The notes: generated by a model from the letters alone, not told the origin. A stretch of 64,000 nt of DNA from Multivorans sp965116445 (GCA_965116445.1 OZ220688.1:4588001-4652000), one strand, 5' to 3'; shown: positions 1 through 8,966, numbered from the stretch's first letter. Made by a program: numbers and translations.

Positions 1-71
1 GTGGCTGGCGCACGCTCGCCCCGGTCCGTTGGTCCCCGTAAGGGAGTCGGCGACCGCCGACGCGCACCGAC

Positions 72-1151
72 CTACTCCCGGCCGGAGCCCGTGCTCGTCC
101 CCTGGCCCTTCTTCTCGTAGTACTCCTTCTCCAGCAGTCGGGCGCCGCGGAGGATGTTGCCCATCGCGTAGTTGCCTTCGTGACAGGCGAACTCGTAGAG
201 GAGGTCGTCCGTGCCCGGCCAGATCAGCTCACCGCTGTAGGGCGCTGTGTAATCCGTGTCGTGGACGGTGAAGCCGTAGAGAAGGTCCTTCGGTCCGTGG
301 CGGCTGAATCGTTCGATCACCTTCAGGCCGTCGCGCGGGTCGCTCTGGCTGTCCAGGAAGTTCGTCGTCTCGACGACCAGGGTGTCGCCTTCCCACCAAC
401 CGATCGAGTCGCCGCCGATGGAGCGGTACTCGGCCGGCGGGTGTTCCGCGTTCAGTCGCACGACCTTGGCCCAGTGCATCCACTCGACCATGATGACGAC
501 GTGGTCCTCGGTCTGGGTGATCGTCTTCAGGTTGTTGTAGGGCAGGGAGCGAACCGGCGTCGTGGCCACGCTCGTGTAGATGCAGCGGTCTCCCGGCGTC
601 AGCGACTCGGGGCCGTCGTAGGGGTCGTCGCCGGCCTCGATCCACCAGGCGCTGCCCGTGTTGCGGTACATGTACGGGTTGACCGTGGCCCTGCGCGCCT
701 TGCCCGCCTCGGTGAGCTCCGGCATGCGACCGTTCGGCGGATCGATCAACACCGACGTCCGGTACTGGCCGTCGATCGGGTAGGTCCGGTTGCCGAAGTC
801 GAGCCAGAAGAAGTTGTAGCCGCCGACGGCGCCCGCGGCTCCGGCTGAACCGTCGCCTCCCGGCGGGGGCGCCTCCCGGCCCGGGTCGCTCTCCGCGTCC
901 GCGGCGGCCCGTGCCGCCTCCATCCCCCTGGCGATCTGCTCCGCCTCCTCGACCGTCATATGGAGCTTGTCGCCGAAGCGGGGATCCCGCTCGAAGGGAG
1001 TCAGGTTGGCGACATCATAGTTGCCGGAGAGGTCCGGCCGGCCGCTTGCCGTACGTGGAACGTCCTCGTCACCGGCGGCTGCCAGCGGCGCGGCCAGAAG
1101 CGACGCCAGGGTGAGAACGATGAACGGAAGGTTCGTGCTGCGGTTGGACAT
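72..1151 (-). CDS. secreted protein of unknown function (paralogue of 53926-54879)
   Basis: A 359-residue protein with an N-terminal hydrophobic signal peptide (about residues 8-26). The frame stays open upstream, but I chose the ATG at 1151 because the signal peptide begins there. After the signal comes RTASGRPDLSGNYD; later are NGRMPELTEAGK, a DRCIY segment, TLVVETTNF and a C-terminal ACHEGNY motif. The same motifs in the same order occur in the gene at 53926-54879, so the two are paralogues. I cannot assign a biochemical role. No catalytic motif is visible, and export to the periplasm or surface is inferred from the signal peptide. An 80-base gap separates it from the next minus-strand gene. 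Confidence 0.8.
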   Translation of the reverse strand: MSNRSTNLPFIVLTLASLLAAPLAAAGDEDVPRTASGRPDLSGNYDVANLTPFERDPRFGDKLHMTVEEAEQIARGMEAARAAADAESDPGREAPPPGGDGSAGAAGAVGGYNFFWLDFGNRTYPIDGQYRTSVLIDPPNGRMPELTEAGKARRATVNPYMYRNTGSAWWIEAGDDPYDGPESLTPGDRCIYTSVATTPVRSLPYNNLKTITQTEDHVVIMVEWMHWAKVVRLNAEHPPAEYRSIGGDSIGWWEGDTLVVETTNFLDSQSDPRDGLKVIERFSRHGPKDLLYGFTVHDTDYTAPYSGELIWPGTDDLLYEFACHEGNYAMGNILRGARLLEKEYYEKKGQGTSTGSGRE

Positions 1152-1231
1152 CTCTCGGCTCTCCTCGCGACAAGGCGGGTCGGGTACGCGGATGCTCTGG
1201 GCCTTGACAGGAACGAGGGTACCGCATGGCC

Positions 1232-2617
1232 TCAGCGCGGCGGCAGCCATCCACGCGGGGGCCGAAAGTACACCTTCAGGTTGGCTTCGCGCCGGTCGTC
1301 GGGCGACTGGTTCTCGAACACTCCGTACACGAGCGTGCCGTGATCGTGACGGTGGATGACGGGATTCCCCCGCCACTGCGCCTCGCCGATCTCGCACGGC
1401 TGGTCGGGGAAACAGCCGCCCCGGGCGCTGAGATCGGCAGCCTCGTACTGGAAACCGACGAACCTCACATCCTTCGGCAGCAGAACGCCGATGACCTGAC
1501 AGGAGCGCTCCGGATCGAGGACGGGGACCAGCAATGCCCGGACCTCCGTCCGCGTCGCCTCCGGCAACAGCCGCAGGACGTCGTTGCCTTCGGGCGACGC
1601 CAGCGCTCCGATGTAGACACGGAACTCCTCCGGCAGCGACCCTTCGATCATTCCCGCCGCGCGCTCCAGACGCCCGGCCAGATCGGCCGCGCACGCCGTC
1701 GTCCCGGCGGTACGGGGTTCCGCCGGCCAGTTGCTCGCCACGGACCACTCCCCGGGCGCGCACTCGGGGCACGCTCCGGCTCGAAGCAGGGTGGGGTTCG
1801 GAAGCAGGCGAACCACGACCGGCGCGGGTTCAGGTTCCGGCAAGGGTTCAGGTTCGGGTTCAGATTCGGGTTGCGGCGCGGCTTCGGGTTGCGGCGCGGG
1901 CGGCTCCGCCCTGCCAGCCGGCGCCCGGTCGGGGACCGTCTGCTCCGCGACCACAACCGGCTCGGGTGAAGACGGCTCGGGCGAAGGCGGATGCTCTTCA
2001 CCTCGCTGCGCCGACGCGGCAACGGTTTCCGTGGCCGCCGGCTCCTCCACCAGGGATGCCGGCGTTTCCGGCGCCGGTGCTTCAGCCTTTGGCGCCTCCA
2101 CGACGCGAGCGACATTCTCCTGCCGAAGCCGTCGTTCCCGCTGCTCGGCCCGGCGCTCCGCCCGGCGTTGCGCCCGAGTCGTCGCTCGCGCCGAGCCCGC
2201 GCTGGCCGCAGCCGTCGCGACGCCGAGACTCGAGTAGCCAACGTTCAGCGGCGCCCAGAACGGGCCCGTTCGCTGGCGCGAGGTAAACCCGACCTGGGGC
2301 CGCTTCCCATCCTCCAGCCTCAGGTAGGAGTTCACGATCATGAACCCCTGCCGTCGCAGTTGAATCTCCCATTCACCGGCGGCAAGGTCCGACACGTCCA
2401 GCGTGCCCGCTTCGTCCGTCAGCATCGGGGGCGGCCCTCCCGACCGGTCGGCCTCGGCCAGCCGCGCGATGACCGTCACCTCGGGGACAGGCTGCCCGGC
2501 ATCGTCGGTTACAAGAATACGGAAGCCGTTGGCGCCGCTCCAGTCCTGAGCCGCCGCGACCGACGGCAGAGCCGCGAGCGCCACTGCCAACGTCGGCAGG
2601 AGGCGGCGCAGCTTCAT
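1232..2617 (-). CDS. secreted Pro/Glu-rich protein with carboxypeptidase-regulatory-like domain
   Basis: 461 residues. The start is the ATG at 2617, directly preceded by a strong Shine-Dalgarno (GGAGGGG) and followed by a Sec signal peptide (about residues 1-21). Residues ~25-95 read like an Ig-like carboxypeptidase-regulatory fold, with DDAGQPVPEVTV and a Gly-rich turn. The middle is rich in Ala, Arg and Glu. A low-complexity Pro-Glu stretch follows (coded around 1830-1905), then a C-terminal domain with several Cys residues. The architecture suggests a periplasmic or envelope-spanning protein in which the PE stretch acts as a rigid spacer; that is inference. Its ATG overlaps the stop of the upstream small membrane protein by four bases, which implies translational coupling. 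Confidence 0.75.
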   Translation of the reverse strand: MKLRRLLPTLAVALAALPSVAAAQDWSGANGFRILVTDDAGQPVPEVTVIARLAEADRSGGPPPMLTDEAGTLDVSDLAAGEWEIQLRRQGFMIVNSYLRLEDGKRPQVGFTSRQRTGPFWAPLNVGYSSLGVATAAASAGSARATTRAQRRAERRAEQRERRLRQENVARVVEAPKAEAPAPETPASLVEEPAATETVAASAQRGEEHPPSPEPSSPEPVVVAEQTVPDRAPAGRAEPPAPQPEAAPQPESEPEPEPLPEPEPAPVVVRLLPNPTLLRAGACPECAPGEWSVASNWPAEPRTAGTTACAADLAGRLERAAGMIEGSLPEEFRVYIGALASPEGNDVLRLLPEATRTEVRALLVPVLDPERSCQVIGVLLPKDVRFVGFQYEAADLSARGGCFPDQPCEIGEAQWRGNPVIHRHDHGTLVYGVFENQSPDDRREANLKVYFRPPRGWLPPR

Positions 2618-2865
2618 CCACGCCCCTCCGGCGGCGTCACGTTCTTTTCGGGAGGTTTGTCCGGCGGAGTGCGCCGGTCGCGCCACAGGCCGGTCATCAG
2701 CGTGAGCAGGCCAAGGACGGCCTCGTCGACGAGGGGCAGGAAATCGGGAACGAACAGGTCGACGAGGAAGATGACCGCCAGCAGAACGAAGAGCTGCGGG
2801 AAGCGCAACCTGCCCAGGAACGGGAGCAGAATCGCGCCGACGCGCACGGGATTCGGAGAGGGCAT
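2614..2865 (-). CDS. small inner-membrane protein (DUF6116-like)
   Basis: 83 residues with a hydrophobic core at residues ~20-60 (LFVLLAVIFLVDLFVPDFLPL then LGLLTLMTGLW), consistent with one long or two short membrane helices, and a charged Pro-rich tail. The pattern of an RLRFP motif before the helix and a VDEAVLGLL helix resembles DUF6116-type small membrane proteins; this is from memory and tentative. The stop overlaps the next start (ATGA), so it is the first gene of a two-gene unit with the secreted PE-rich protein. The function is unknown. Confidence 0.65.
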   Translation of the reverse strand: MPSPNPVRVGAILLPFLGRLRFPQLFVLLAVIFLVDLFVPDFLPLVDEAVLGLLTLMTGLWRDRRTPPDKPPEKNVTPPEGRG

Positions 2866-2950
2866 CAGGTAAGACTCTATCGCCGGAGCGAAACCGAACG
2901 GCGGATCGGAAGCCCGAAACCGCGGCCCACCGCCGGAATGCCGTCCAGAA

Positions 2951-2980
2951 GGCCGGCCAGAAGGCCGGCGTACCCGGTGG
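2951..2980. repeat. palindromic intergenic repeat, copy 1 (variant)
   Basis: A GC-rich inverted repeat (GGCCGGC, spacer, GCCGGCG) followed by TACCCGGTGG, the tail of the repeat family seen elsewhere in the window. Just upstream the 12-base unit CCAGAAGGCCGG is present twice in tandem (2945-2968). This copy lies between two divergently transcribed genes, unlike most copies, which sit at gene ends. Confidence 0.6.
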
Positions 2981-3007
2981 ACCCGGACCGCGCTAACCTC
3001 CGAGGCG

Positions 3008-3751
3008 GTGAACGAGCCAGCGATCGTCTACCCCTCCCTCGCGCTCGCCGGCTTCGTCGCCGGGGCGCTGAACGTCGTCGCCGGCGGCGGTTCCTTTCTC
3101 ACCCTGCCGATTCTCATTTTCTTCGGGTTGCCGCCCGGAGTCGCCAACGGCACGAACCGGGTGGCGATCCTGCTCCAGAACCTGGTCGCCTCGTGGGGCT
3201 TCCACCGTCACGGCGTCCTCGACCCCAGGGCGGTCGTGTGGGCGGCCCTGCCGGCGACCGCCGGCGCGGGTTTCGGCGCCTGGGCCGCGCTTTCGATCAG
3301 CGACGACGCCTTCCGCCGGGTGCTCGCGGCGCTGATGGTCGTCGTCACCCTGTGGACCCTGGTTTCCCGCCGCTCGCAACCGAAGGAGCAACCGGCGGCG
3401 CTGCGCGTCGGAATGCTGGCGGTCGGCTTCTTCGGTGTCGGCATGTACGGCGGGTTCGTCCAGGCGGGGGTCGGCTTTTTCATCCTCGCCGCAACCTCGT
3501 TGGCGGGCCTCGACCTCGTCCGGGGCAACGCGGTCAAGGTGCTGAGCATCCTGTGCTTCAGCACCATCTCCCTGGCCCTGTTCGCGCTCTCAGGCAAGGT
3601 CGACTGGACCCTCGGCCTGGCGCTGGCGGTCGGCAACATGGCGGGGGGGTGGCTCGGCGTCCGACTGACCGTGCTCAAAGGTCACGTCTGGATCGGCCGG
3701 GTCGTCACGGTGACCGTGATCGTGTTCGCGATCCGCCTTTGGTTCGGCTAG
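3008..3751 (+). CDS. TauE/SafE family sulfite exporter-like permease
   Basis: 247 residues starting at GTG 3008. The protein is mostly hydrophobic with seven or eight predicted helices in two halves. The N-terminal AGFVAGALNVVAGGGSF segment, with its Gly-rich re-entrant motif and following P-rich loop, is characteristic of the TauE/SafE (DUF81) family, and a related motif (FGVGMYGGFVQAGVGF) recurs at the start of the second half. Family members export sulfite, sulfoacetate or other small organic anions across the inner membrane; the substrate here cannot be read from sequence or neighbours. It stands alone, 117 bases before an SDR gene on the same strand. Confidence 0.88.
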   Translation: MNEPAIVYPSLALAGFVAGALNVVAGGGSFLTLPILIFFGLPPGVANGTNRVAILLQNLVASWGFHRHGVLDPRAVVWAALPATAGAGFGAWAALSISDDAFRRVLAALMVVVTLWTLVSRRSQPKEQPAALRVGMLAVGFFGVGMYGGFVQAGVGFFILAATSLAGLDLVRGNAVKVLSILCFSTISLALFALSGKVDWTLGLALAVGNMAGGWLGVRLTVLKGHVWIGRVVTVTVIVFAIRLWFG

Positions 3752-3868
3752 GAGCGGTACCGCGCGGGCACGGCTATGCTCCGCGCCGCACTCTCGAACA
3801 GGAATCGAGTCGCGGCGTCCTCGCCGCGCTCACGCACAGGAAACAGGGCTCATGCAAGGAGATCAACC

Positions 3869-4639
3869 GTGGCTTACAACGCATTCGACCTGAGCGGCAC
3901 CGTGGCGCTGGTGACCGGCGGCAACTCCGGCATCGGACTGGGCTTCGCCGAAGGCCTGGCCCAGGCGGGGGCCGATGTCTGTATCTGGGGAACGAACGAG
4001 ACGAAGAACGCGGCCGCCAGGGAGCAGTTGGAGCGCCACGGCACGAAGGTCGAGGCCCTCATCTGCGATGTCGGCGACGCCGACGCGGTGGCCGCATCGT
4101 TCGAGCGCACGGTGGAACTCCTGGGCAAGGTCGATTCCTGCTTCGCCAACGCCGGCATCGGCGGTCGCGGCACGCCTTTCGTCGACATGTCGATGGAAGA
4201 GTGGCGCCGGATCTTCCAGGTCAACATGGAGGGCGTCTTCCAGACCTTCCAGCAGGCCATCCGCCACATGGTCGAGCGCGGCGAAGGCGGGTCTCTGGTC
4301 GCGACCAGCAGCCTGTCCGCGATCTTCGGCGCACCACGCAGCGAACACTACGCTTCGACCAAGGCGGGCCTCAACGCGATGGTCCGCGGGCTCGCGGTCG
4401 AGCACGCTCGCCACGGCATTCGCATCAACTCGATCCTGCCCGGCTGGATCGACACCGCGATGACCGAACGGGCCATCAACACCGAAGCCTTCCAGACCAA
4501 GGTCCTGCGCCGCGTTCCCCTGCGGCGCTGGGGTGTCGGAGCGGACTTCAGCGGCATCGCCGTCTACTTGGCGAGCAACGCCTCCAGCTACCACACCGGC
4601 GACGAGTTCGTGATCGACGGCGGCTACGCCTGCTTCTAG
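3869..4639 (+). CDS. SDR family NAD(P)-dependent oxidoreductase
   Basis: 256 residues. I chose the GTG at 3869 because AAGGAG lies seven bases upstream and the protein then begins just before the Rossmann fold. The cofactor motif is TGGNSGIG (about residues 16-23). NAG is present (FANAGIG), and the catalytic Ser-Tyr-Lys set is visible (SSLSA, then YASTK). The C-terminal VIDGGYACF is typical of classical SDRs. It catalyses NAD(P)-linked alcohol/ketone interconversion on an unknown substrate. The stop codon overlaps that of the convergent thioesterase gene by four bases. Confidence 0.9.
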   Translation: MAYNAFDLSGTVALVTGGNSGIGLGFAEGLAQAGADVCIWGTNETKNAAAREQLERHGTKVEALICDVGDADAVAASFERTVELLGKVDSCFANAGIGGRGTPFVDMSMEEWRRIFQVNMEGVFQTFQQAIRHMVERGEGGSLVATSSLSAIFGAPRSEHYASTKAGLNAMVRGLAVEHARHGIRINSILPGWIDTAMTERAINTEAFQTKVLRRVPLRRWGVGADFSGIAVYLASNASSYHTGDEFVIDGGYACF

Positions 4640-5085
4640 CCCGCCATCGAGCGGAACACCGGCACGACGACCTCCGGCATCCGGCAGTGGCTGCCGGTCC
4701 TCTTGTCGACCCAGACGTGGTCGGTCCGGCCGGAGGCGAGGACCCGGCCGCCCGCCTCCACGCGGTAGCCGAAGCTCATCGCGCGGCTCTTCAGCCGGTC
4801 GAGCCAGCAGCGGACGCGGACCGGGTCGCCGTACAGCGCCGAGCCCCGGTACTTGAGCTGAACGCCGGTGACCATCAGCCAGTAGCCCTCGTCCTCCATC
4901 TTCCGGTAGGCCATGCCCGCAACACGGCAGTGGTGAGTCCGGGCGAGCTCGAACCACACCAGGTAGTTCGAATGGTGAACCACGCCCATCTGGTCCGTTT
5001 CCTTGTAGCGGACCTCGATGTCGACTTCGCTCGCCGGCACCTCGCGGCCGACGGAGTTCACTTCCGTGCCCTTCATTCCACTCAT
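4636..5085 (-). CDS. acyl-CoA thioesterase, hotdog fold (YbgC/FadM type)
   Basis: 149 residues. The motif YKETDQMGVVHHSNYLVWFELAR (residues ~27-49; key residues Asp, Tyr and the HHSNY turn) is the active-site signature of 4-hydroxybenzoyl-CoA/YbgC-like thioesterases, which hydrolyse acyl-CoA to free acid and CoA in the cytoplasm. It is the last gene of a minus-strand operon, and its ATG overlaps the stop of the upstream glycosyltransferase (ATGA). YbgC proteins are known to associate with envelope phospholipid or Tol-Pal functions, which fits the membrane-biogenesis flavour of this operon; that link is inference. Confidence 0.88.
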   Translation of the reverse strand: MSGMKGTEVNSVGREVPASEVDIEVRYKETDQMGVVHHSNYLVWFELARTHHCRVAGMAYRKMEDEGYWLMVTGVQLKYRGSALYGDPVRVRCWLDRLKSRAMSFGYRVEAGGRVLASGRTDHVWVDKRTGSHCRMPEVVVPVFRSMAG

Positions 5086-5834
5086 ATCGGGCCGCGACTG
5101 TAACGGAGAACGGTCGCGATGATCTTCCAGCCGGCCCGCACCGTCCCGGAGACCGTGCCGGTGATCTTGGAGACGCCCGTTCGGCGGCGGTAGCTCACCG
5201 CTTGCTCCGCCACGCGCAAGCCCCGCCGCAGGGCCTTGACCTGCATTTCGGCCGTCCAGCCGAAGTTCGGATCCCGCATCCGAAGCGATTCCAGGGCTCG
5301 CCAGGAGATCGCCCGGAACGGTCCCAGGTCGGTGTATCGGTGGCCGTAAAGCAACCGGACGAGCAGGCAGGCGAACCAGTTGCCCCAGCGGGCCTGCGGT
5401 AGCAGAGCGCCCGGTTCGGCATCTCCCAGCACCCGCGAACCGATGACCAGGTCGATCTCGCCACGGGCGATCGGCTCGACGAGTCCCGGCATCTCCTCGG
5501 GATGGTCCGAGTAGTCCGCGTCGAGGAACACGACGACATCGGGTGGCCCGGTCCGGCCCACGTAGCAGAGCGCCGCCAGACAGGCGCTGCCGTAGCCCTG
5601 GACCGGCGCCGGCACGACCTTCGCCCCCGCTTCGCGTGCCCGAACCGCGGTCGCATCCCGCGAGTTGTTGTCGGCGACGACGACCCGGCGCACAAGACCC
5701 GGCGGAATGTCCGCGAGCACGAGGCCGATCGAATCCTCTTCGTTGTACGCCGGGATGACGACGTCGATCACGGGGGCGCCGGCCTCGGACGCCGACGACG
5801 CGGTCCCCCGATCGGCCGGCGCGCCCTCGGTCAC
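5082..5834 (-). CDS. family 2 glycosyltransferase (dolichyl-/polyprenyl-phosphate type)
   Basis: 250 residues. A GT-A fold starts at residue ~22 with VDVVIPAYNEEDSIG-like sequence; DNNSRD is the nucleotide-binding turn and D105-A-D107 the metal-binding DxD. The C-terminus (RRRTGVSKITGTVSGTVRAG) matches dolichol-phosphate mannosyltransferase-like enzymes, which transfer a sugar from a nucleotide donor to polyprenyl phosphate at the cytoplasmic membrane face. No C-terminal membrane anchor is visible, so it is peripheral. It overlaps its neighbours on both sides by four bases, between the EMC3-like membrane protein and the thioesterase. Donor sugar unknown. Confidence 0.88.
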   Translation of the reverse strand: MTEGAPADRGTASSASEAGAPVIDVVIPAYNEEDSIGLVLADIPPGLVRRVVVADNNSRDATAVRAREAGAKVVPAPVQGYGSACLAALCYVGRTGPPDVVVFLDADYSDHPEEMPGLVEPIARGEIDLVIGSRVLGDAEPGALLPQARWGNWFACLLVRLLYGHRYTDLGPFRAISWRALESLRMRDPNFGWTAEMQVKALRRGLRVAEQAVSYRRRTGVSKITGTVSGTVRAGWKIIATVLRYSRGPI

Positions 5835-6697
5835 AGAGTGACGCCGAAGCGGTTCCGCAATGCGAACGCCAGCGCGATCGACAGGACCAGGAAGGCGATC
5901 AGCCAGTGGACATCGAACAGACCGAAGAAGGAGATCGAGGCTGAGGCGTACTGGACGTCGATCCTCTCGACCGGCCCGCCGCGGGGAAGCGAGGGCTCCG
6001 CGGGGTAGAGTAACTGATCGAGGATCGCCGCCCGGCGGCGCGTGGGCGAGCGACGTACCCAGCGGGCGCCACCTTCCGGATCGGCGACGACCAGGCTCTT
6101 CGTGAACGCCTCGCCGCCGGTGCTGACGGTGAGTTCATGGTCCCCGGGTTCTTCGGCCCTAAGCCGCCAGACGACCTGGCGAAGGCTCGGAATCCACACA
6201 CCGTCGGTCTCCACGGCAACGCCCGGCGGCACCTCGATCTCGATCGGCGGCCGCGGCTCGGCCCCGGCTGCCGCAGCATCCTCTGAATCCGTCGCCGCCA
6301 GGTCGACGACGAGCAGCGTCCGCTCGCCGACTTCGACCCCCTCGTAGCCGTAGTGGAACTGAAGCTGGGCGATCACCAGCATGAAGGGCACGATCATCCA
6401 GAGCAGCGGCACCAGGTTGAGCCGCAGGTACGTCAGGTTCTCCCTCAGCAGCCGCAGTTGGGCCTGAAGCACCGCCCGCAGGTCGTCGTTGAAGAGCCGC
6501 ACCTCGAGCAAATGGGCGAACAGCCGCCGCTTGACCGCGGCGAGGGCTTCCTGGTTCGAGGTCCAGCGGTAGACCAGCAACGCGAAGATCCCCGACAGCA
6601 ACGCCACCAGGGTGACCGGCACGATCGGCGACAGAGCCGCGAAGGGGCCGAGCGCTGCATCGAAGACAGCACGGAGAACGGCGTTGACGAAGGACAT
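5831..6697 (-). CDS. membrane protein resembling EMC3/TMCO1 (DUF106, YidC superfamily)
   Basis: 288 residues. Hydrophobic helices lie at ~22-44, ~94-112 and ~263-281. A charged, amphipathic, coiled-coil-like segment (residues ~48-92) separates the first two, and a predicted extracytoplasmic beta-rich domain (~115-255) separates the last two. Helix, cytosolic coiled coil, helix is the core topology of the Get1/EMC3/YidC superfamily, and an N-terminal helix followed by WTSNQEALAAVKRRL recalls DUF106. This is a topology argument with no strong motif. If right, it might insert or assist membrane proteins of this operon. It overlaps the glycosyltransferase start (ATGA) and follows the small RHH gene by 30 bases. 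Confidence 0.6.
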   Translation of the reverse strand: MSFVNAVLRAVFDAALGPFAALSPIVPVTLVALLSGIFALLVYRWTSNQEALAAVKRRLFAHLLEVRLFNDDLRAVLQAQLRLLRENLTYLRLNLVPLLWMIVPFMLVIAQLQFHYGYEGVEVGERTLLVVDLAATDSEDAAAAGAEPRPPIEIEVPPGVAVETDGVWIPSLRQVVWRLRAEEPGDHELTVSTGGEAFTKSLVVADPEGGARWVRRSPTRRRAAILDQLLYPAEPSLPRGGPVERIDVQYASASISFFGLFDVHWLIAFLVLSIALAFALRNRFGVTL

Positions 6698-6727
6698 CGG
6701 CCAAAGAGGAAACCCGTTCGGGGCGCC

Positions 6728-6922
6728 CTAGGAGATGTACCCCAGGCCGCGGAGCCGCTTCTCGATCTCCTCACGCGATTCCGCGCCCTCGAGCTTGGCC
6801 AGCTCCTTCTCCAGCGCGTGGGTGATGAACTCCTCCACGGACGAGTAGCCCGCGATGTCGCTGTAGCGCTTGACCCGCGCGATCAGTTCCTTGTCGAGCT
6901 TGACCCTGCCGCCGCCGAACAT
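6728..6922 (-). CDS. small ribbon-helix-helix-like protein
   Basis: 64 residues. The start is the ATG at 6922, preceded by AGGAGAAGAAC. Residues ~7-45 (VKLDKELIARVKRYSDIAGYSSVEEFI...) fit a ribbon-helix-helix pattern: a short strand, a helix, a turn with GYSS, and a second helix. Such proteins are dimeric DNA binders or antitoxins. The tail RLRGLGYIS resembles endings I associate with acidobacterial sulfatase and phosphodiesterase proteins. It lies 37 bases after the phosphodiesterase gene and 30 before the EMC3-like gene, so it probably shares their transcript and might autoregulate it. No toxin partner is adjacent. Confidence 0.6.
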   Translation of the reverse strand: MFGGGRVKLDKELIARVKRYSDIAGYSSVEEFITHALEKELAKLEGAESREEIEKRLRGLGYIS

Positions 6923-6959
6923 GTTCTTCTCCTTCGTGAGCGCCGTCGTCCGGCCCGGT

Positions 6960-8966
6960 TCAGGGCGAGCCCGTCGCGGCGCCACCGCCCAGTGTCGGAA
7001 ACTCTTCCACGCCGTACTCGGCGAGGATCGACGCCGCCAGATCGGTAATGCCCCGCGCCGGCCGGCCGAGCGGCCGACTGAGCAGCAGCACTCCCGGCAC
7101 CGTCCGGTGGTCCATCATGTGATCGCCGCTCCAGGCGCTGTCGTTGTCGCTGAAGACTTCGCCTGTGACCTCGCCCGACGCCGACTCCGTCGCACCGCGA
7201 TAGCCCTTCGCGTAGCCGACGACCAGATCCGGGCCGATCGCGGTCTGTTGCTGGAAGGCGTAGTCCTCGCGAAGCTGCACTTCCGTGATCGCGCGTTCGC
7301 CGGTCTCCGGATCGACCACCGCCAGCAGCTCCTCCTTCAATTCCTGGACCAGGGCGAGCCGCTCGGCCGCCGTCACCGTGCCGTCCCGCTCCCGGCCTCG
7401 CAGGTTCACGTAGAGACCCGAAAAGCCGATCCCGTAAGCCCGGGTGTTCTCCCAGTCGACGTTCAGGAGGAAGCCTTCGTCCGCGAAGGGTTCCGCGCTC
7501 CTCGCCGCCAGATAGCCCTTCTCCATCAGCCAGGCATTCAGGTGAAAGGCACGGCGCCAGGAAGCGAAGCCGTGGTCCGACATGACGATGACCAACGGCT
7601 CGTCGCTCCCGCCGTCGCCGAGCCCCGCTTCCGCTTCAAGGCGATCCAGGGTCTGCCCGACGATGACGTCGAGTCCCTCGTAGAGCGTCGGGATCAGATC
7701 CTCGTGCATGGCGTCGGCCGCCGGGTCGTAGGCGGGATGCTCCGGATCGCGCGACCGCCAGCGGACGTGGCCGATCTGGTCCACGTTGCCGAAGTAGTAG
7801 AAGAGGAGGCCGCCCTCCTGTTCGAGGTAGCGGTCCAGCACGTAGCCGTACTGCTCGGCGACCTCGTCGCCGGCGATCTTCGCCTGGGCCAGGAACTCGT
7901 CGGGGGTGAAGACGCCCTCCGTCAGGGTCTTCGTGTCCTCGGGCATTCCCTCCGTGTAGAAGCGGTCCACGGCCTCCGCGAGTTCGGCCGCGAAGTCGGG
8001 CGGCGTCGAGATGGGCGCCGCGGGCGCCATCGGATCGTGATCGATCGGGCTCACATAGAGCTCGAACTCGGGCGCCAGCGATCGCAGGTACATCCGGCAG
8101 ATCCCGCGCAGGTACTGGGTCGGCATCATCTCGAACTCGACCGTGAGCCAGTCGCTCCACTCCCCGACCCGAAGCACGAGCTGCTGGTCGCCGACCTCGA
8201 CCTTCGCGCTCTCCGTCTCCGGATCGAGCCAGGCGGTAAAGGGGACCGTCAACTGCTCGGGCTCCCGCAGCAGCGGATTGTCCGGTCCGAGCAGCTCGGC
8301 CTCGACCACGTTGTCGTAGATGTCGAGCTCGACGATGTCGCCGCCGCTGATCTCGCGGTCCGCGAACAGCTCCGACGTGTAGAAGGTGAACGTGCCGTCC
8401 GTACCCTGGACGTCGCTCGTACCCATGCCGGAAAGTTCGCGGCTCGCCGTGCCCGAAACCGGGAAGTTCGCCGGCATGCGGATGACCGTCGTGCGCACGC
8501 CATGCTCCTCGAGCAGCTCCCAGAACGGCGTGCCGTGCCGGAACTGCTCGTAGTCCCCGCTGGTGAGCGGGAACTGCCACGGCCCCACGTTCAGGAAGCG
8601 ACCGCCCGAGGACGCCGCGGCGGTCGACGAGTACGGGATCATCGTCTCCGGGTCCCGATGCAGAAAGTCGAAGATGCCATGTCCGCCCGGGTCCATTCCG
8701 GTCACGAAGCTCGACCAGGCGACCGGACTGTGCGGCGGAATCGTCGTCTCGAGCGGCGTGAAGCTCCCCATCGCCTCCAGGCGGGCGAAGTTCGGCAACC
8801 GACCCTCGTCGATCAACTGCCGGGTCAGCTCGGGGTCCAGGCCGTCGAAACCGAGCACGACGACCTTCGGCCCCTCGGAGGGTCCCACGCCACCGCCGCC
8901 GCAAGCGGCCAGCAGGGCGACCGGAAGAGCGATGGCCGCCGCGGTGGCCAGGCGCCGGCGCGTCAT
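6960..8966 (-). CDS. alkaline phosphatase-superfamily phosphodiesterase, lipoprotein
   Basis: 668 residues. The signal peptide ends in a lipobox (LLAAC, Cys22), so the protein should be lipidated and face the periplasm. Metal-site motifs of the type I phosphodiesterase/nucleotide pyrophosphatase family are present: GFDGLDP (Asp41), TIPPHSPVAWSSF (candidate nucleophile region ~75-86), MSDHGF and GDHM late in the protein. Such enzymes use two metal ions to cleave phosphomono- or diesters, or transfer phospho-head-groups. The start overlaps the stop of a longer paralogue (ATGA), so both are made together. Substrate unknown. Confidence 0.88.
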   Translation of the reverse strand: MTRRRLATAAAIALPVALLAACGGGGVGPSEGPKVVVLGFDGLDPELTRQLIDEGRLPNFARLEAMGSFTPLETTIPPHSPVAWSSFVTGMDPGGHGIFDFLHRDPETMIPYSSTAAASSGGRFLNVGPWQFPLTSGDYEQFRHGTPFWELLEEHGVRTTVIRMPANFPVSGTASRELSGMGTSDVQGTDGTFTFYTSELFADREISGGDIVELDIYDNVVEAELLGPDNPLLREPEQLTVPFTAWLDPETESAKVEVGDQQLVLRVGEWSDWLTVEFEMMPTQYLRGICRMYLRSLAPEFELYVSPIDHDPMAPAAPISTPPDFAAELAEAVDRFYTEGMPEDTKTLTEGVFTPDEFLAQAKIAGDEVAEQYGYVLDRYLEQEGGLLFYYFGNVDQIGHVRWRSRDPEHPAYDPAADAMHEDLIPTLYEGLDVIVGQTLDRLEAEAGLGDGGSDEPLVIVMSDHGFASWRRAFHLNAWLMEKGYLAARSAEPFADEGFLLNVDWENTRAYGIGFSGLYVNLRGRERDGTVTAAERLALVQELKEELLAVVDPETGERAITEVQLREDYAFQQQTAIGPDLVVGYAKGYRGATESASGEVTGEVFSDNDSAWSGDHMMDHRTVPGVLLLSRPLGRPARGITDLAASILAEYGVEEFPTLGGGAATGSP

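Noticed and set aside
1..71. A coding region at the left edge
   Set aside because: Only 71 bases precede the first stop; no frame with a motif is visible, so nothing can be supported.
1829..1905. The PE-coding tandem stretch as a variable-number repeat
   Set aside because: The codons vary between units and only short imperfect repeats are seen; it is low-complexity coding sequence rather than a clear tandem array.
2938..5103. A 721-codon plus-strand frame across the TauE and SDR genes
   Set aside because: It overlaps two well-supported genes in another frame and the start of a minus-strand gene. Its translation is Arg/Pro/Gly-rich with no motif, as usual for shadow frames in GC-rich DNA.
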